From Galbibacter sp035306585 (GTDB lineage: Bacteria; Bacteroidota; Bacteroidia; Flavobacteriales; Flavobacteriaceae), in contig NZ_DATGNU010000095.1 of assembly GCF_035306585.1 (NCBI RefSeq), positions 1 through 21,966 of the forward strand: a stretch of 21,966 nt of DNA, written 5' to 3'. The notes beneath the pieces were generated by a model, which was not told the DNA's origin, ran no database searches, and saw only the letters and a list, made by a program, of their open reading frames with translations. Shown here one piece after another: positions 8,101-16,293 of the stretch. The position numbers were made by a program, and so were the translations under genes. Positions within the stretch are counted from its first letter, which is position 1. Every line of letters starts with the position of its first letter.

Positions 8101-10158
8101 GGAGAGGTTGCCTTGGGATTTAGTTTTGAGCACTTTAATCTGGTAACGGTGATGAATCTATTAAACCCAAATGAGTCCATGGTAAAAGGGATATTAAATG
8201 GACAATTGGAGGTGGATCACTTATTTACTCATCCAGGAATGCAGGCTGACTTAACTATTGAACAATTTGAAGCCATTGAGCTTCCTTTAGGAACCTTATC
8301 GATAAAAACCCTTGCAGATCAGGACCACAGTTATACGCTTGATCTATCGCTAAAGGAGGGGTATGTTGATCTAGATATGGGAGGGGTATACACCGCTATG
8401 AGGGATGATGGTATGTTAGACTTTACAATTGATTTTAACCAAATCCAGATGGAGGCTTTGGAGGTACTTGCCGAGGAATCAATCTCAAATGCTGATGGGT
8501 ATATCAGTGGAAATGCCCATATTTCAGGGATGGTATCGCAGCCCATCTATGAAGGTGAATTTGAATTTCATCAAATAGGATTTACTCCAAATTCCTTGAG
8601 CACGGAATTTAAGCTAGAGGATGAAAGGGTGCGTTTTGATAACGATGGATTTTATTTAAATGCTGTAGAAATTACCGATGCACAAGGAAATACCTTCACT
8701 CTTGATGGCACTATTGGAACCGAGCAAATCACTATTCCGAATTTTGATTTAGCCGTCAAGGCAGATCATTTTAAAATCCTTGAAGCTACCGAGGAAGAAA
8801 ATGAACTTTTCTTTGGGGATGTTAGCTTGAGCACAGCCCTCAACATCACAGGAGATTTGGAAATTCCAATAGTGCGAGGGGATTTGAGTATCGATCAGGG
8901 GTCGAGCTTTACGATGGTAGTGCCAGAATCTGAGGTTGATATCAATCAAAGAGAGGGCATAGTGGTATTTGTAGATAAATCCAATACTAATACCATTTTA
9001 ACTCAAAATCAACCGAACTCACAAGGGGCAAATTTCATGGATGGCTTTGATTTGGATGTCGCGCTAGGGGTTGATAAAGGGTCGACCCTTAAGATTATTA
9101 TGGATAAACGAACTGGAGACAACTTACAGGTTACGGGAATGGGGGAGTTTTCTTTTTTAATGGAGCCCAATGGAAGAATGAGCCTATCTGGCCAATATGA
9201 GGTAGAGGATGGTCATTATGAGGCTAGTTTATACAATATTGTCAAACGAAGGTTTGACATAGCACCTGGCAGTCGTTTGACCTGGAGTGGAGATCCTCTT
9301 GAGGCCCAATTAGACCTCAAGGCTATTTATAATGTAGAAACTTCGGCCTCAGCACTTATGGCAAGTCAGACTGTTGGGGTGAGTGAAGAGGTAATGCGGT
9401 CTTACCGTCAAGAGCTTCCCTTTATGGTCTACTTAAATATAGACGGGGAGCTATTATCCCCTGAGTTATCATTTCAGCTCGATATGCCTGAGGAAAGTCA
9501 GGGTGCCTTGGGTGGAAATGTGTATGGGTATATACAACAGCTAAACAATCAAGAGGAAGAATTAAACAAGCAGGTTTTTTCTTTACTTGTTCTTAATAGG
9601 TTCTTCCCAAGCTCTGGAAGCGACGGTAGTGCAGGTGGACCTGCCTCTATTGCACGAGACAATGTCAATAATGTATTATCGGATCAATTGAATACCTTTT
9701 CCAATAAACTAATGGGTGATTCAGGGGTGAATTTGAATTTTGGGTTGGATAGTTATACCGATTACCAATCCGCAACGCCACAAGAGCGAACTGAACTCGA
9801 TATCAATGCCTCTAAAAGCTTATTTGATAATCGACTTATCATACAGGTGGGAAGTGAGGTTGATATACAGGGGAGTAGTGGTGATCAAGGTAGAAATGCT
9901 CCAGTGATAGGGAATGTTGCCTTAGAATACTTAATTACAAAGGATGGACGTTATCGTCTTAGAGGATATCGTAAAAATCAATTTGAAAGTGTGGTCGATG
10001 GTGAACTCATTGTCACTGGAATTTCACTTATTTTCAGCAAGGAATTCAATAAATTTAAAGAATTGTGGGAACGAGAAATACAGCAGGAACTTCAAAAGCA
10101 AAGTACCAAAACAAAAGTAGAAACTACAGATAGCACCAAAACCAAGGTCTTAAAGTAA
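5125..10158 (+). CDS. tamB: TamB-family translocation and assembly module protein
   Basis: A 1677-residue AsmA-like/TamB protein. One N-terminal membrane anchor (about residues 15-35, dominated by Leu, Val and Ile) is followed by a very long run of repeated amphipathic beta strands with patterns such as LEFHDFRLNYND and LNLENLQIDYKV, the hydrophobic-groove architecture of bridge-like proteins. The C-terminal 400 or so residues match the TamB/DUF490 domain, including VTGMGEFSFLMEPNGRMSLSGQY, LDLKAIYNVETS and the terminal LRGYRKNQFE. It links inner and outer membranes and, with its outer-membrane partner, is thought to help outer-membrane protein insertion and/or lipid transport. The partner gene tamL begins 27 bases downstream, so the two form an operon. 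Full length, no frameshift seen. Confidence 0.93.
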   Translation: MLDKKKFTRPKWLKVLLHVVAVLLLLLVILVIFIQSKWGQDIIVSKAVTYLEEQIGTHVSLDKLYLTYSGDLSIEGLYMEDQNGDSLVYSKDLQVSLALMPLIRGTKIHIKDIDWVGLNANIQRDSLGKFNFDYILEAFTTTDTATVDTTATMAFQLDQLEFHDFRLNYNDDQQGTLATLELGLFTLAMDKLDLEQMDFDVQDLEFKNSNLVYRQTKILPLQAVETPQTEQEIVLPKLKIQDLNLENLQIDYKVPLKNTSLVLQLGTSALEDADFNLSDAKISLNSFSLADTQINYTDLSTNEIEKDTLPKDTNIPFEWPDYQIAIGGIYLVNNKIHYKNSLQEPHNDFNPSDLQIEDLNFIAEHLTYAPKQLHANVEKFTFKDGQRFWLKNIAFDLQVDDRAARLTNAKVFTQRTTLQGDASLEYASVAAFINQPEAAFITLDFPFELDVLDLGYFQADLLKNPYIKALSSAPLQGRLVSSGSLDSLTVDTLSLRWHHSLVNLKAFATSLSETQKLHVQIPNLSLGSTSSDIYRFLPKEDLGLDLPDSLHLSGNLSGGKQGGLADLTLNSSKGTLSLVGNFLYSDAISYAVDLQTAQFDLGSIIQDQKLEPLTVSLQSMGAGTSLYNITASLTSEFDSLVYAGYDLSPLRLNGQITNGEGGIHLAFSDDNVDLSTVVEMDLDSVNSVMDLVVDLKGANLYQLGITKKDIRTAFHFSANLKGNLEKFTLESRLNDGVVIADNNSYDIGVMELDANVSQDQTNLNIDHKILQGRLRSNANPQLLSSAIGSYFKGVVSDSIVVDSTLAGVNAMVNLQMKVQNGPLLNRVFLPGLNAMDTISLALDFNHSEQVLSTHLNIPHLDYQGNKINHLDLDVTGAEQQMKFALNWSELQAGPVDMGDTELKGVYQDKHLALRFKSMDSLVPVVDVGSEVSFKNDSIRFKIDPDELTLNKQPWFIPLSNEIIYSAEDVNVQDFKLSHAAQQITLEHKESLDGEVALGFSFEHFNLVTVMNLLNPNESMVKGILNGQLEVDHLFTHPGMQADLTIEQFEAIELPLGTLSIKTLADQDHSYTLDLSLKEGYVDLDMGGVYTAMRDDGMLDFTIDFNQIQMEALEVLAEESISNADGYISGNAHISGMVSQPIYEGEFEFHQIGFTPNSLSTEFKLEDERVRFDNDGFYLNAVEITDAQGNTFTLDGTIGTEQITIPNFDLAVKADHFKILEATEEENELFFGDVSLSTALNITGDLEIPIVRGDLSIDQGSSFTMVVPESEVDINQREGIVVFVDKSNTNTILTQNQPNSQGANFMDGFDLDVALGVDKGSTLKIIMDKRTGDNLQVTGMGEFSFLMEPNGRMSLSGQYEVEDGHYEASLYNIVKRRFDIAPGSRLTWSGDPLEAQLDLKAIYNVETSASALMASQTVGVSEEVMRSYRQELPFMVYLNIDGELLSPELSFQLDMPEESQGALGGNVYGYIQQLNNQEEELNKQVFSLLVLNRFFPSSGSDGSAGGPASIARDNVNNVLSDQLNTFSNKLMGDSGVNLNFGLDSYTDYQSATPQERTELDINASKSLFDNRLIIQVGSEVDIQGSSGDQGRNAPVIGNVALEYLITKDGRYRLRGYRKNQFESVVDGELIVTGISLIFSKEFNKFKELWEREIQQELQKQSTKTKVETTDSTKTKVLK

Positions 10159-10184
10159 ACGGAAATAAAGGACAACAACCCAGG

Positions 10185-12485
10185 ATGAGACAAAAAATAG
10201 ATGAAGTATTAAAAAATTATAAAAAGCTTTTGGGAGTGCTGCTTGCGGGATGTCTTTTCTCCTGTAGTGTTAAAAGTTATATTCCCGATGATGAACTTTT
10301 GTACACGGGTGCTGAGATTAAGGTCAGTACTCAAAGTGACTCTGTTAAATTACCACGTGCGATCAAAGATGAGCTAGAGGAACTGCTAAGGCCAATTCCT
10401 AATGCAACATTTCTAGGAATGCGGTTAGGGCTCAGATCTTATTATAGAGCGCAACGAGAAAATCCTGGTTTTATCAATAAATTTTTCAATAAAAAAATAG
10501 GGGAAGCGCCCGTTTATTTGTCCCATGTCGATAGGAAAAAAACGGAAGAGCTTATTAATAATCGTTTGGAGAACAGAGGTTTTTATAGAAATCTTGTCGC
10601 CAGTAGCAGTGAAGAGAAAAATTATACTGCTTCGGTGGATTATACCGTTGAAATAAATGCCCCTTATCGTATTGCAAATTATACCTTACTTGCGGATTCA
10701 ACATTGGTCTATCGGCATATTGCCGCATCATTTCCAAAGACGATTATCACCACTGGAGATCGATTTGATCTAGACTTGTTTAAAAAAGAGCGGGAGCGTA
10801 TAGATACCTATATGAAGGCGAAAGGGTTTTACAATTTTAACGATGACTTTTTGCTCTTTCAGGCGGATACTAATCAATATAATGGTAAAAAGTTTGACTT
10901 ATACCTCAAGCTCAAAGAGGATACCCCTGTCTCCTCAAAGCTACCCTATAAACTCAATTCTATTACGGTATATTCCAATTATTCGGTTGACACGGAATCT
11001 CAGGCCACCGATACCGTAGAATATCAAGGAGTTTCTTATATACAGCAGGGTGATTTCTTTAGACCTGATCGCCTGGCTCCTTTTATTTTATTAGATACAA
11101 CACAATATTATAATCCGTTAACCTCTAAATTTACCAGTAATCGCCTTTCTAAAATTGGCGTCTATAAATATACCTCCATTCGTTATGATCAGGTCAAACC
11201 ACCTGTGGAGGGGGATAGTATGGCCTTACTTGATGCCTCCATTTTCTTATCTCCATTAAACAAGCATGCCTTAAGAGCCGAGCTTCAGGCCAATTCTAAA
11301 TCGAATAATTTTGTAGGGCCTGCCTTGGCCTTAACCTATACCAATAGAAATTTGTTTAAAGGTGGTGAAATTTTTAGCACCACGGCCCGCTTTGGGTTTG
11401 AACAGCAAATTGGAGGAGAAGGAGATAATTCAGGAGCGAGAAGCATGCAATTAGGATTAAAGACAGACTTGATTTTTCCTAGAATTTTATTTCCTTTTCA
11501 ACTGGACTTGGGATTTGATTATGAGGTTCCAAAGACAAAGATATCTACGGCCATTGAATATTTAAATAGACAGGATCTATACCGTTCCACATCGCTTCTT
11601 GCTGGTTTTGGATATACCTGGAATGCTAATGAATATGTGTATCACGAATTCACGCCAATTAGTTTTAATTATAGTAGCCTCTCAAATACCTCCGAGGCTT
11701 TTGAGGAACTCTTGGCCAATAATCCCTATTTGAGAAATAGTTTTGAGCAGAAATTTATTGCGGGATTAAACTACAGCTTTGTATACAATGAGGTAAATGA
11801 TCTTCAAAAGCAGTCTCCTGTATATTTTGCGGCTAATATTGAAGTTGCAGGGAATGCCTTAAGTCTCATTAGTGGGTCTTCCAATGAAAATGGTACCGAA
11901 AGTATTTTGGGAATGGAATACGCTCAGTTCATCCGATCTGATATTGATTTTAGGTATCAGTACCGATTTGATAAACAACAGGCTCTAGTGGCCCGGTTAT
12001 TCGGTGGAATTGGATACGCTTATGGAAATTCTATTAGTATGCCATACTCTAAACAGTATTACGCTGGAGGGCCGTTCAGTGTTCGGGCTTTTAGAATACG
12101 TGCTCTTGGTCCTGGAACCTATCAGCCAAATGCCGATAATAGCGAATTAGGTAGTGCTTCCTATATTGATCAAACAGGCGATATTCGATTAGAGGCCAAT
12201 TTGGAATACCGTTTTCCAATCATGTCATTTGTAAAAGGGGCGCTTTTTGCGGATGCAGGCAATGTGTGGTTATTAAAGCACAATCCAGCGCTTCCTGGTG
12301 GAGAGATCTCTTCTGGATTTATGAAAGAGTTGGGTGTAGGGGTAGGCGCTGGTGTGCGGGTAGATGTCCAGGGTTTTGTAATTCGGTTCGATTTGGCGGC
12401 GCCAATCCATAAACCCTACCAAGATCACTATGATCTGGACCTGAGCAAACCTATCTTAAATTTTGCATTTGGATATCCCTTTTAA
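10185..12485 (+). CDS. tamL: TamL, BamA/Omp85-family outer-membrane lipoprotein
   Basis: A 766-residue Omp85-superfamily protein. The N-terminus (MRQKIDEVLKNYKKLLGVLL) leads to two possible lipobox cysteines, Cys23 (LLAGC) and Cys27 (LFSC). Cys27, followed by SVKSYIPDDELLYTG, matches the usual Bacteroidota TamL start. POTRA-like segments occupy roughly residues 35-340, and the 16-strand-type barrel fills the rest, with the Omp85 signature YYAGGPFSVRAFRIRALGPG in the lid-lock region and a terminal strand ending in aromatic Phe (FAFGYPF). It acts in the outer membrane with TamB, encoded immediately upstream. The lipid anchor distinguishes it from proteobacterial TamA. Complete; no terminator is evident after it. 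Confidence 0.92.
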   Translation: MRQKIDEVLKNYKKLLGVLLAGCLFSCSVKSYIPDDELLYTGAEIKVSTQSDSVKLPRAIKDELEELLRPIPNATFLGMRLGLRSYYRAQRENPGFINKFFNKKIGEAPVYLSHVDRKKTEELINNRLENRGFYRNLVASSSEEKNYTASVDYTVEINAPYRIANYTLLADSTLVYRHIAASFPKTIITTGDRFDLDLFKKERERIDTYMKAKGFYNFNDDFLLFQADTNQYNGKKFDLYLKLKEDTPVSSKLPYKLNSITVYSNYSVDTESQATDTVEYQGVSYIQQGDFFRPDRLAPFILLDTTQYYNPLTSKFTSNRLSKIGVYKYTSIRYDQVKPPVEGDSMALLDASIFLSPLNKHALRAELQANSKSNNFVGPALALTYTNRNLFKGGEIFSTTARFGFEQQIGGEGDNSGARSMQLGLKTDLIFPRILFPFQLDLGFDYEVPKTKISTAIEYLNRQDLYRSTSLLAGFGYTWNANEYVYHEFTPISFNYSSLSNTSEAFEELLANNPYLRNSFEQKFIAGLNYSFVYNEVNDLQKQSPVYFAANIEVAGNALSLISGSSNENGTESILGMEYAQFIRSDIDFRYQYRFDKQQALVARLFGGIGYAYGNSISMPYSKQYYAGGPFSVRAFRIRALGPGTYQPNADNSELGSASYIDQTGDIRLEANLEYRFPIMSFVKGALFADAGNVWLLKHNPALPGGEISSGFMKELGVGVGAGVRVDVQGFVIRFDLAAPIHKPYQDHYDLDLSKPILNFAFGYPF

Positions 12486-12519
12486 GGTAAGTTATTGGTA
12501 TCTAGGGGGAAACGATATT

Positions 12520-12549
12520 TTGATTCCTTGTCTTTTGTTTGTATTTTAG
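12520..12549 (+). promoter_or_regulatory. Candidate promoter of small ORF/acetyltransferase/GH20 operon
   Basis: TTG at 12520-12522 is followed after 19 bases by TATTTTAG (12542-12549), one mismatch from TAnnTTTG. Transcription would start near 12556, about 20 bases before the small ORF, which supports that ORF as the first gene of the operon. Confidence 0.45.
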
Positions 12550-12575
12550 AAGCAAACTAACCACCACCGTAAAAA

Positions 12576-12731
12576 ATGATGCGTAACTACTTGAGTGAGT
12601 TTTTCTCCACCCCAAAGGGGTACAGGAAAAATTTGGTTTCTCCCCATAACGAAATACGGCAAATTGATACCGCTACATTAGCACACCATATAAATTCCTA
12701 TTGGAGTTTTGATAATTCACATTATTTATGA
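12576..12731 (+). CDS. Small ORF, 51 residues, coupled to DUF5009 gene
   Basis: This short ORF starts with two ATG codons (12576 and 12579) and ends with TGA at 12729-12731, overlapping the ATG of the next gene (ATGA), a common sign of translational coupling. The product begins MMRNYLSEFFSTPKGYRKNL and ends HHINSYWSFDNSHYL. It is rich in His, Asn, Ser and aromatic residues, has no signal peptide, no transmembrane helix and no cysteine. A promoter-like pair lies 27 bases before it. I do not recognise a family. It could be a genuine small protein, a coupling leader peptide for the acetyltransferase, or the tail of a decayed gene. Codon use looks like that of neighbours. Confidence 0.5.
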   Translation: MMRNYLSEFFSTPKGYRKNLVSPHNEIRQIDTATLAHHINSYWSFDNSHYL

Positions 12732-13912
12732 TATCTAACCGAATTCTCTCCATTGATATCATGAGAGGCATTACTCTTTTTTTAATGCTTTTTGTGAATG
12801 ATTTGTACATTCCAGGTGTTCCAAAGTGGCTGGTTCATACCCAGGAATGGGAAGATGGAATGGGGCTTGCTGATTGGGTGTTTCCTGGTTTTTTATTTAT
12901 GGTAGGGCTTTCCATTCCCTTTGCCATGAAAACTAGGATCAAGAAAGGACAAAATAAAACCCGCCTGTGGAGCCATGTCATCATACGAACACTGAGCCTT
13001 CTTCTTATAGGGGTTTTGATGGTCAATATTTCAAGGGTAAATCCAGCGTTAACAACGATCTCTTCAGGGTTATGGGCAGTGCTGGTTTATACTTGTGTCT
13101 TTTTAATTTTCAATCGTTATCCAAAGCCTTCGAAAAACACCAAGATTTTTCGATTGCTTAGAATACTCGGGATAGTGGGCTTAATGGTTCTTGTGGCAAT
13201 GTTTACCGCTGGAACTCCTGAGAACCCACAATGGATTCAGACGCTTTGGTGGGGGATATTGGGACTTATCGGATGGGGTTATTTCGTAGGGGCTACCACT
13301 TTTTTAACCCTTCGTGGAAGTTTTGTGGGAACGGGGCTTATTTGGCTGCTTTTTTTGCTTGTAAATATATGCTCTCAACTTGGATATTTTCAAGCGCTTG
13401 ATCCGTTGGATCCTTTCATAGGTGTTCTTCTTGCAGGAAATATACCTTTGATTGTATTAAGTGGACTTTTAATGGGGTTATTGTTAAAGAAATACCGCAT
13501 GGTAACTGTAAAGCTTTTGGGTACTTTTGTTTTTGTAGGACTGTTTTTTCTTTTACTTGGCTTTGTTCTGCACCAATATTTTATTGTATCTAAACTTCTG
13601 GGAACACCTAGTTGGGCAATGTATTGTAGTGGAATAAGTGTGCTCTTGTTCTGCGTACTGTATCTGATTGTCGATGTCTATAAATGGGTGGCTTGGGCTC
13701 GGATATTTTTACCCGCAGGACAAAATTCCTTGACAACTTATCTGGCACCGGATTTTATCTATTACGGGGTTTGGGGATTAGGATTAGAAGTTTTTTTTTA
13801 TAAGCAATCGGAATCTGCCTTATTAGCAGTTGCCGGTTCCTTTGTTTGGGCATTCCTAATGATAGGTTTTGCCGCTTTATTATCAAAAATTCATGTTCAA
13901 CTAAAACTATAG
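12728..13912 (+). CDS. DUF5009/HGSNAT-like membrane acetyltransferase
   Basis: A 394-residue polytopic protein with about ten hydrophobic helices. The N-terminus carries the hallmark of the heparan-alpha-glucosaminide N-acetyltransferase/DUF1624/DUF5009 group: RILSIDIMRG (5-14), then His37, Trp41 and Gly44, then LADWVFPGFLFMVG (47-60). In the human lysosomal enzyme a His near the first loop carries the acetyl group from cytosolic acetyl-CoA across the membrane to a terminal glucosamine; His37 is in a comparable place, though I cannot confirm equivalence. The start overlaps the stop of the small ORF, and the GH20 gene begins 3 bases after its stop, so they are co-transcribed. Acetylation of an amino sugar outside the cytoplasm is plausible but unproven; substrate unknown. 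Confidence 0.72.
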   Translation: MISNRILSIDIMRGITLFLMLFVNDLYIPGVPKWLVHTQEWEDGMGLADWVFPGFLFMVGLSIPFAMKTRIKKGQNKTRLWSHVIIRTLSLLLIGVLMVNISRVNPALTTISSGLWAVLVYTCVFLIFNRYPKPSKNTKIFRLLRILGIVGLMVLVAMFTAGTPENPQWIQTLWWGILGLIGWGYFVGATTFLTLRGSFVGTGLIWLLFLLVNICSQLGYFQALDPLDPFIGVLLAGNIPLIVLSGLLMGLLLKKYRMVTVKLLGTFVFVGLFFLLLGFVLHQYFIVSKLLGTPSWAMYCSGISVLLFCVLYLIVDVYKWVAWARIFLPAGQNSLTTYLAPDFIYYGVWGLGLEVFFYKQSESALLAVAGSFVWAFLMIGFAALLSKIHVQLKL

Positions 13913-13915
13913 CAT

Positions 13916-14965
13916 ATGCGTTTTTTTCTGGTTATCTTTTTCTTTATTGGATCCTTGGTTTATGGGCAGGAACAGTTGCCTCTTCGAGGCTTAGCCATTG
14001 CAGCACCTTCACCTGAGCATGTGGATCGTTTTGTGGATTTCATTGACAGGGAATTGAGTCTGATAAATATCAATACGCTTATTCTACGTGTGGACTATAA
14101 TTATCAATATACCTCGCACCCAGAACTAGTCGATAAGAACCCTCTATCTAAGAGTGAGGTGCGTAAAATTGTTGATATCTGTGCTAAACATGGAATTTCT
14201 ATAATTCCGCAGATTAACCTTTTAGGACATCAATCGTGGGCGGAAGATGTAGGGAAATTGCTAGAAGTTTATCCGCAGTTTGACGAAACCCCAGGAATTC
14301 AAATGCCAGAGAACTATCAGTGGCCAAATACAGATGGTTTGTATTGTAAAAGTTATTGTCCGCAACACCCAGACTTACATAAGATTATTTTTGCGCTAGT
14401 GGATGAAGTGACAGCAGCCTTTAAGGCAGATGCGTTTCACGCGGGTATGGATGAGGTGTTTTACATCGGCGATCAGCATTGCCCAAGATGTTCTGGTATG
14501 GACAAAGCCGAATTGTTTGCCGCTGAGGTTACTAGAATTAGGAACCATTTAGCCGATACTGGGAAAAGGCTTTGGATTTGGGGTGATCGATTAATCGATG
14601 GAAAAGTAACTGGTCTAGGAATGTGGGAGGCAAGTATGAATACTACCCATAGGGCCATTGACTTAATCCCCAAAGATGTATTTATTTGTGATTGGCATTA
14701 TGAGCGTGCTGATCCGACAGCGGTTTATTTTGCCATGAAAGGTTTTGATGTAGCAAGTTGTTCATGGCGAAATTCAGCGGTTGCAACACAACAACAGGCT
14801 CTTTTACACACCCTTCGGTCTTCAGCCACCGCTGCTATGAAAGCTCGATATCAAGGCATGATTCAAACCGTATGGGGAAGCCCAGAGGGTTTCATGGACA
14901 TGTGGGAGCAAAAGGATCTAAAAACGCCTAATGAGGCCAATACCATGAGGGCACTGTTTAATTAA
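13916..14965 (+). CDS. Secreted GH20-type beta-N-acetylhexosaminidase-like protein
   Basis: A 349-residue protein with a signal peptide (MRFFLVIFFFIGSLVYGQ, likely cut after Ala-like small residues near Gly17) and a single TIM-barrel-like domain. The GH20 catalytic pair is visible as Asp179-Glu180 in FHAGMDEVF; the barrel motif PQINLLGHQSW (98-108) corresponds to the family's PGH strand, and Trp-rich strands follow (LWIWGD, GMWEAS, CDWHYE, TVWGSPEGF). It lacks the N-terminal GH20b domain of classical hexosaminidases and is short for the family. Cysteines form C144-x3-C148 and C189-P-R-C192. Expected reaction: substrate-assisted removal of terminal N-acetylhexosamine in the periplasm or outside. 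Being three bases behind the acetyltransferase-like gene suggests the two act on the same amino sugar (inference). Confidence 0.82.
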   Translation: MRFFLVIFFFIGSLVYGQEQLPLRGLAIAAPSPEHVDRFVDFIDRELSLININTLILRVDYNYQYTSHPELVDKNPLSKSEVRKIVDICAKHGISIIPQINLLGHQSWAEDVGKLLEVYPQFDETPGIQMPENYQWPNTDGLYCKSYCPQHPDLHKIIFALVDEVTAAFKADAFHAGMDEVFYIGDQHCPRCSGMDKAELFAAEVTRIRNHLADTGKRLWIWGDRLIDGKVTGLGMWEASMNTTHRAIDLIPKDVFICDWHYERADPTAVYFAMKGFDVASCSWRNSAVATQQQALLHTLRSSATAAMKARYQGMIQTVWGSPEGFMDMWEQKDLKTPNEANTMRALFN

Positions 14966-14975
14966 AACATTCAAA

Positions 14976-16283
14976 CTACATGGGTAAATTTCCAGCGAGT
15001 GCTTTTAATGAAATTTCTGAAAGTTTAGCTTTAAACACCGCATTGCTATGGCGCAATTGTGCATTGATGTAATTGAGTTGAGCTGTTCTAAATTCTATCG
15101 TTGGAATTATACCGATACGATACTTCTCCATGGTTATTTCCAAATTCTCCTTCGCTATGGATTCATTTTTGTGTTCTAGCGCAATGAGTTGGAGGTTGGT
15201 GAGATAGGTCTTATGAGCAACACTCAACTGGGCAAGTAATGTTTTTTCTTGTTGTTGGATGAGTAATTCACTATTGTTAATTCTCAATTTGGCGATCTTT
15301 TCACTTCTGTTTTGGTTAAACCCGTCAAAGATATTTAGGTTTACACCTACGCCGTATCGCAACCCGTGTGATGATGAACTCGTGGTAAAGCCCAAGCTCG
15401 ATTCTGATTCGCTAAAATTATAAGAGGTGGTGGCTGTAACGGTGGGATATCTGGAAGCTCTGATTTCTTTAAACCTTAGCTTGGCGATTTTATTTTGGAT
15501 AATATGGCTTAAAAGTTGGGGATTGTTCTCTACAGCCATCGCCTTTAGATCTGGTAAAAATAGACCACTGTCAATTTTGATCGCTGGATCTACAGTAAAA
15601 TCAGCCTGGATGTCTCTAGCAAGTAAGCGGTTTAACTCTACTTTGGTATTGGTATACAATTCTTCTTGTTCTAATAAAAGAGTTTGATCAGTGTTTAAGT
15701 CGACTTCGGCATTTAGGACCTCTAATTTGGATGCTTTTCCGATGTCGAATCTATTTTGAGCTAAAGTCACTCGTTGTTTTGATATCACAACTGTACTATC
15801 TAAGGCAGCGAGTTGTTGCTGTTGTTGTACTAGATCATAATAGGTAATGAGCACTTCGCTAAGATTCGTAATAATGGCTTCTTTTAGCTCATTACTCCCA
15901 AGGTTTATCTGTTCTTTTAAGCGTTCGTTTGTGGCAAACATTTTAAAACCATCAAATAGAGTCCAACCTAATTCCACGCCATAGGCAAAACTGTTGTTCT
16001 TAGCGTCGTCTTGTGAGTTTACCGTACCGTCTGACCTGGTTTGTTCTAGATTTTGTATACTATTATTGTCATCCAAAAAGGCATTGACCCTTGGGAGCAT
16101 CCCTGCGAACCCTGGGCTTTGGCTAAGACTATCGATGTGAAGTTCGTTCTTAGCCATTCGGATCTCATAATTGTTTTCAAGTGCAATGGAGATTGCTTGC
16201 TCTACCGTTAGAAGTTCTTGTGTATATCCCAACATTGAACAAGTTCCAAAAAATAGTACTAAGATGTATTTATAACTAGACAT
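14976..16283 (-). CDS. TolC-family outer-membrane efflux channel
   Basis: A 435-residue outer-membrane factor. A cleavable signal peptide (to about YTQ at 20-22) precedes two repeated OEP domains; the first begins LLTVEQAISIALENNYEIRMA (about 24-44) and the second near DLKAMAVENNPQLLSHIIQN. Long heptad-rich helices such as LVQQQQQLAALDSTVVISKQ would form the periplasmic tunnel. It should supply the exit duct for the RND pump encoded 10 bases upstream in the same minus-strand operon. The Cys in the signal peptide does not sit in a good lipobox, so I do not call it a lipoprotein. Its stop lies only 10 bases from the stop of the convergent GH20 gene, with no terminator in between. Confidence 0.9.
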   Translation of the reverse strand: MSSYKYILVLFFGTCSMLGYTQELLTVEQAISIALENNYEIRMAKNELHIDSLSQSPGFAGMLPRVNAFLDDNNSIQNLEQTRSDGTVNSQDDAKNNSFAYGVELGWTLFDGFKMFATNERLKEQINLGSNELKEAIITNLSEVLITYYDLVQQQQQLAALDSTVVISKQRVTLAQNRFDIGKASKLEVLNAEVDLNTDQTLLLEQEELYTNTKVELNRLLARDIQADFTVDPAIKIDSGLFLPDLKAMAVENNPQLLSHIIQNKIAKLRFKEIRASRYPTVTATTSYNFSESESSLGFTTSSSSHGLRYGVGVNLNIFDGFNQNRSEKIAKLRINNSELLIQQQEKTLLAQLSVAHKTYLTNLQLIALEHKNESIAKENLEITMEKYRIGIIPTIEFRTAQLNYINAQLRHSNAVFKAKLSEISLKALAGNLPM

Positions 16284-16293
16284 AGGGGTTAAT

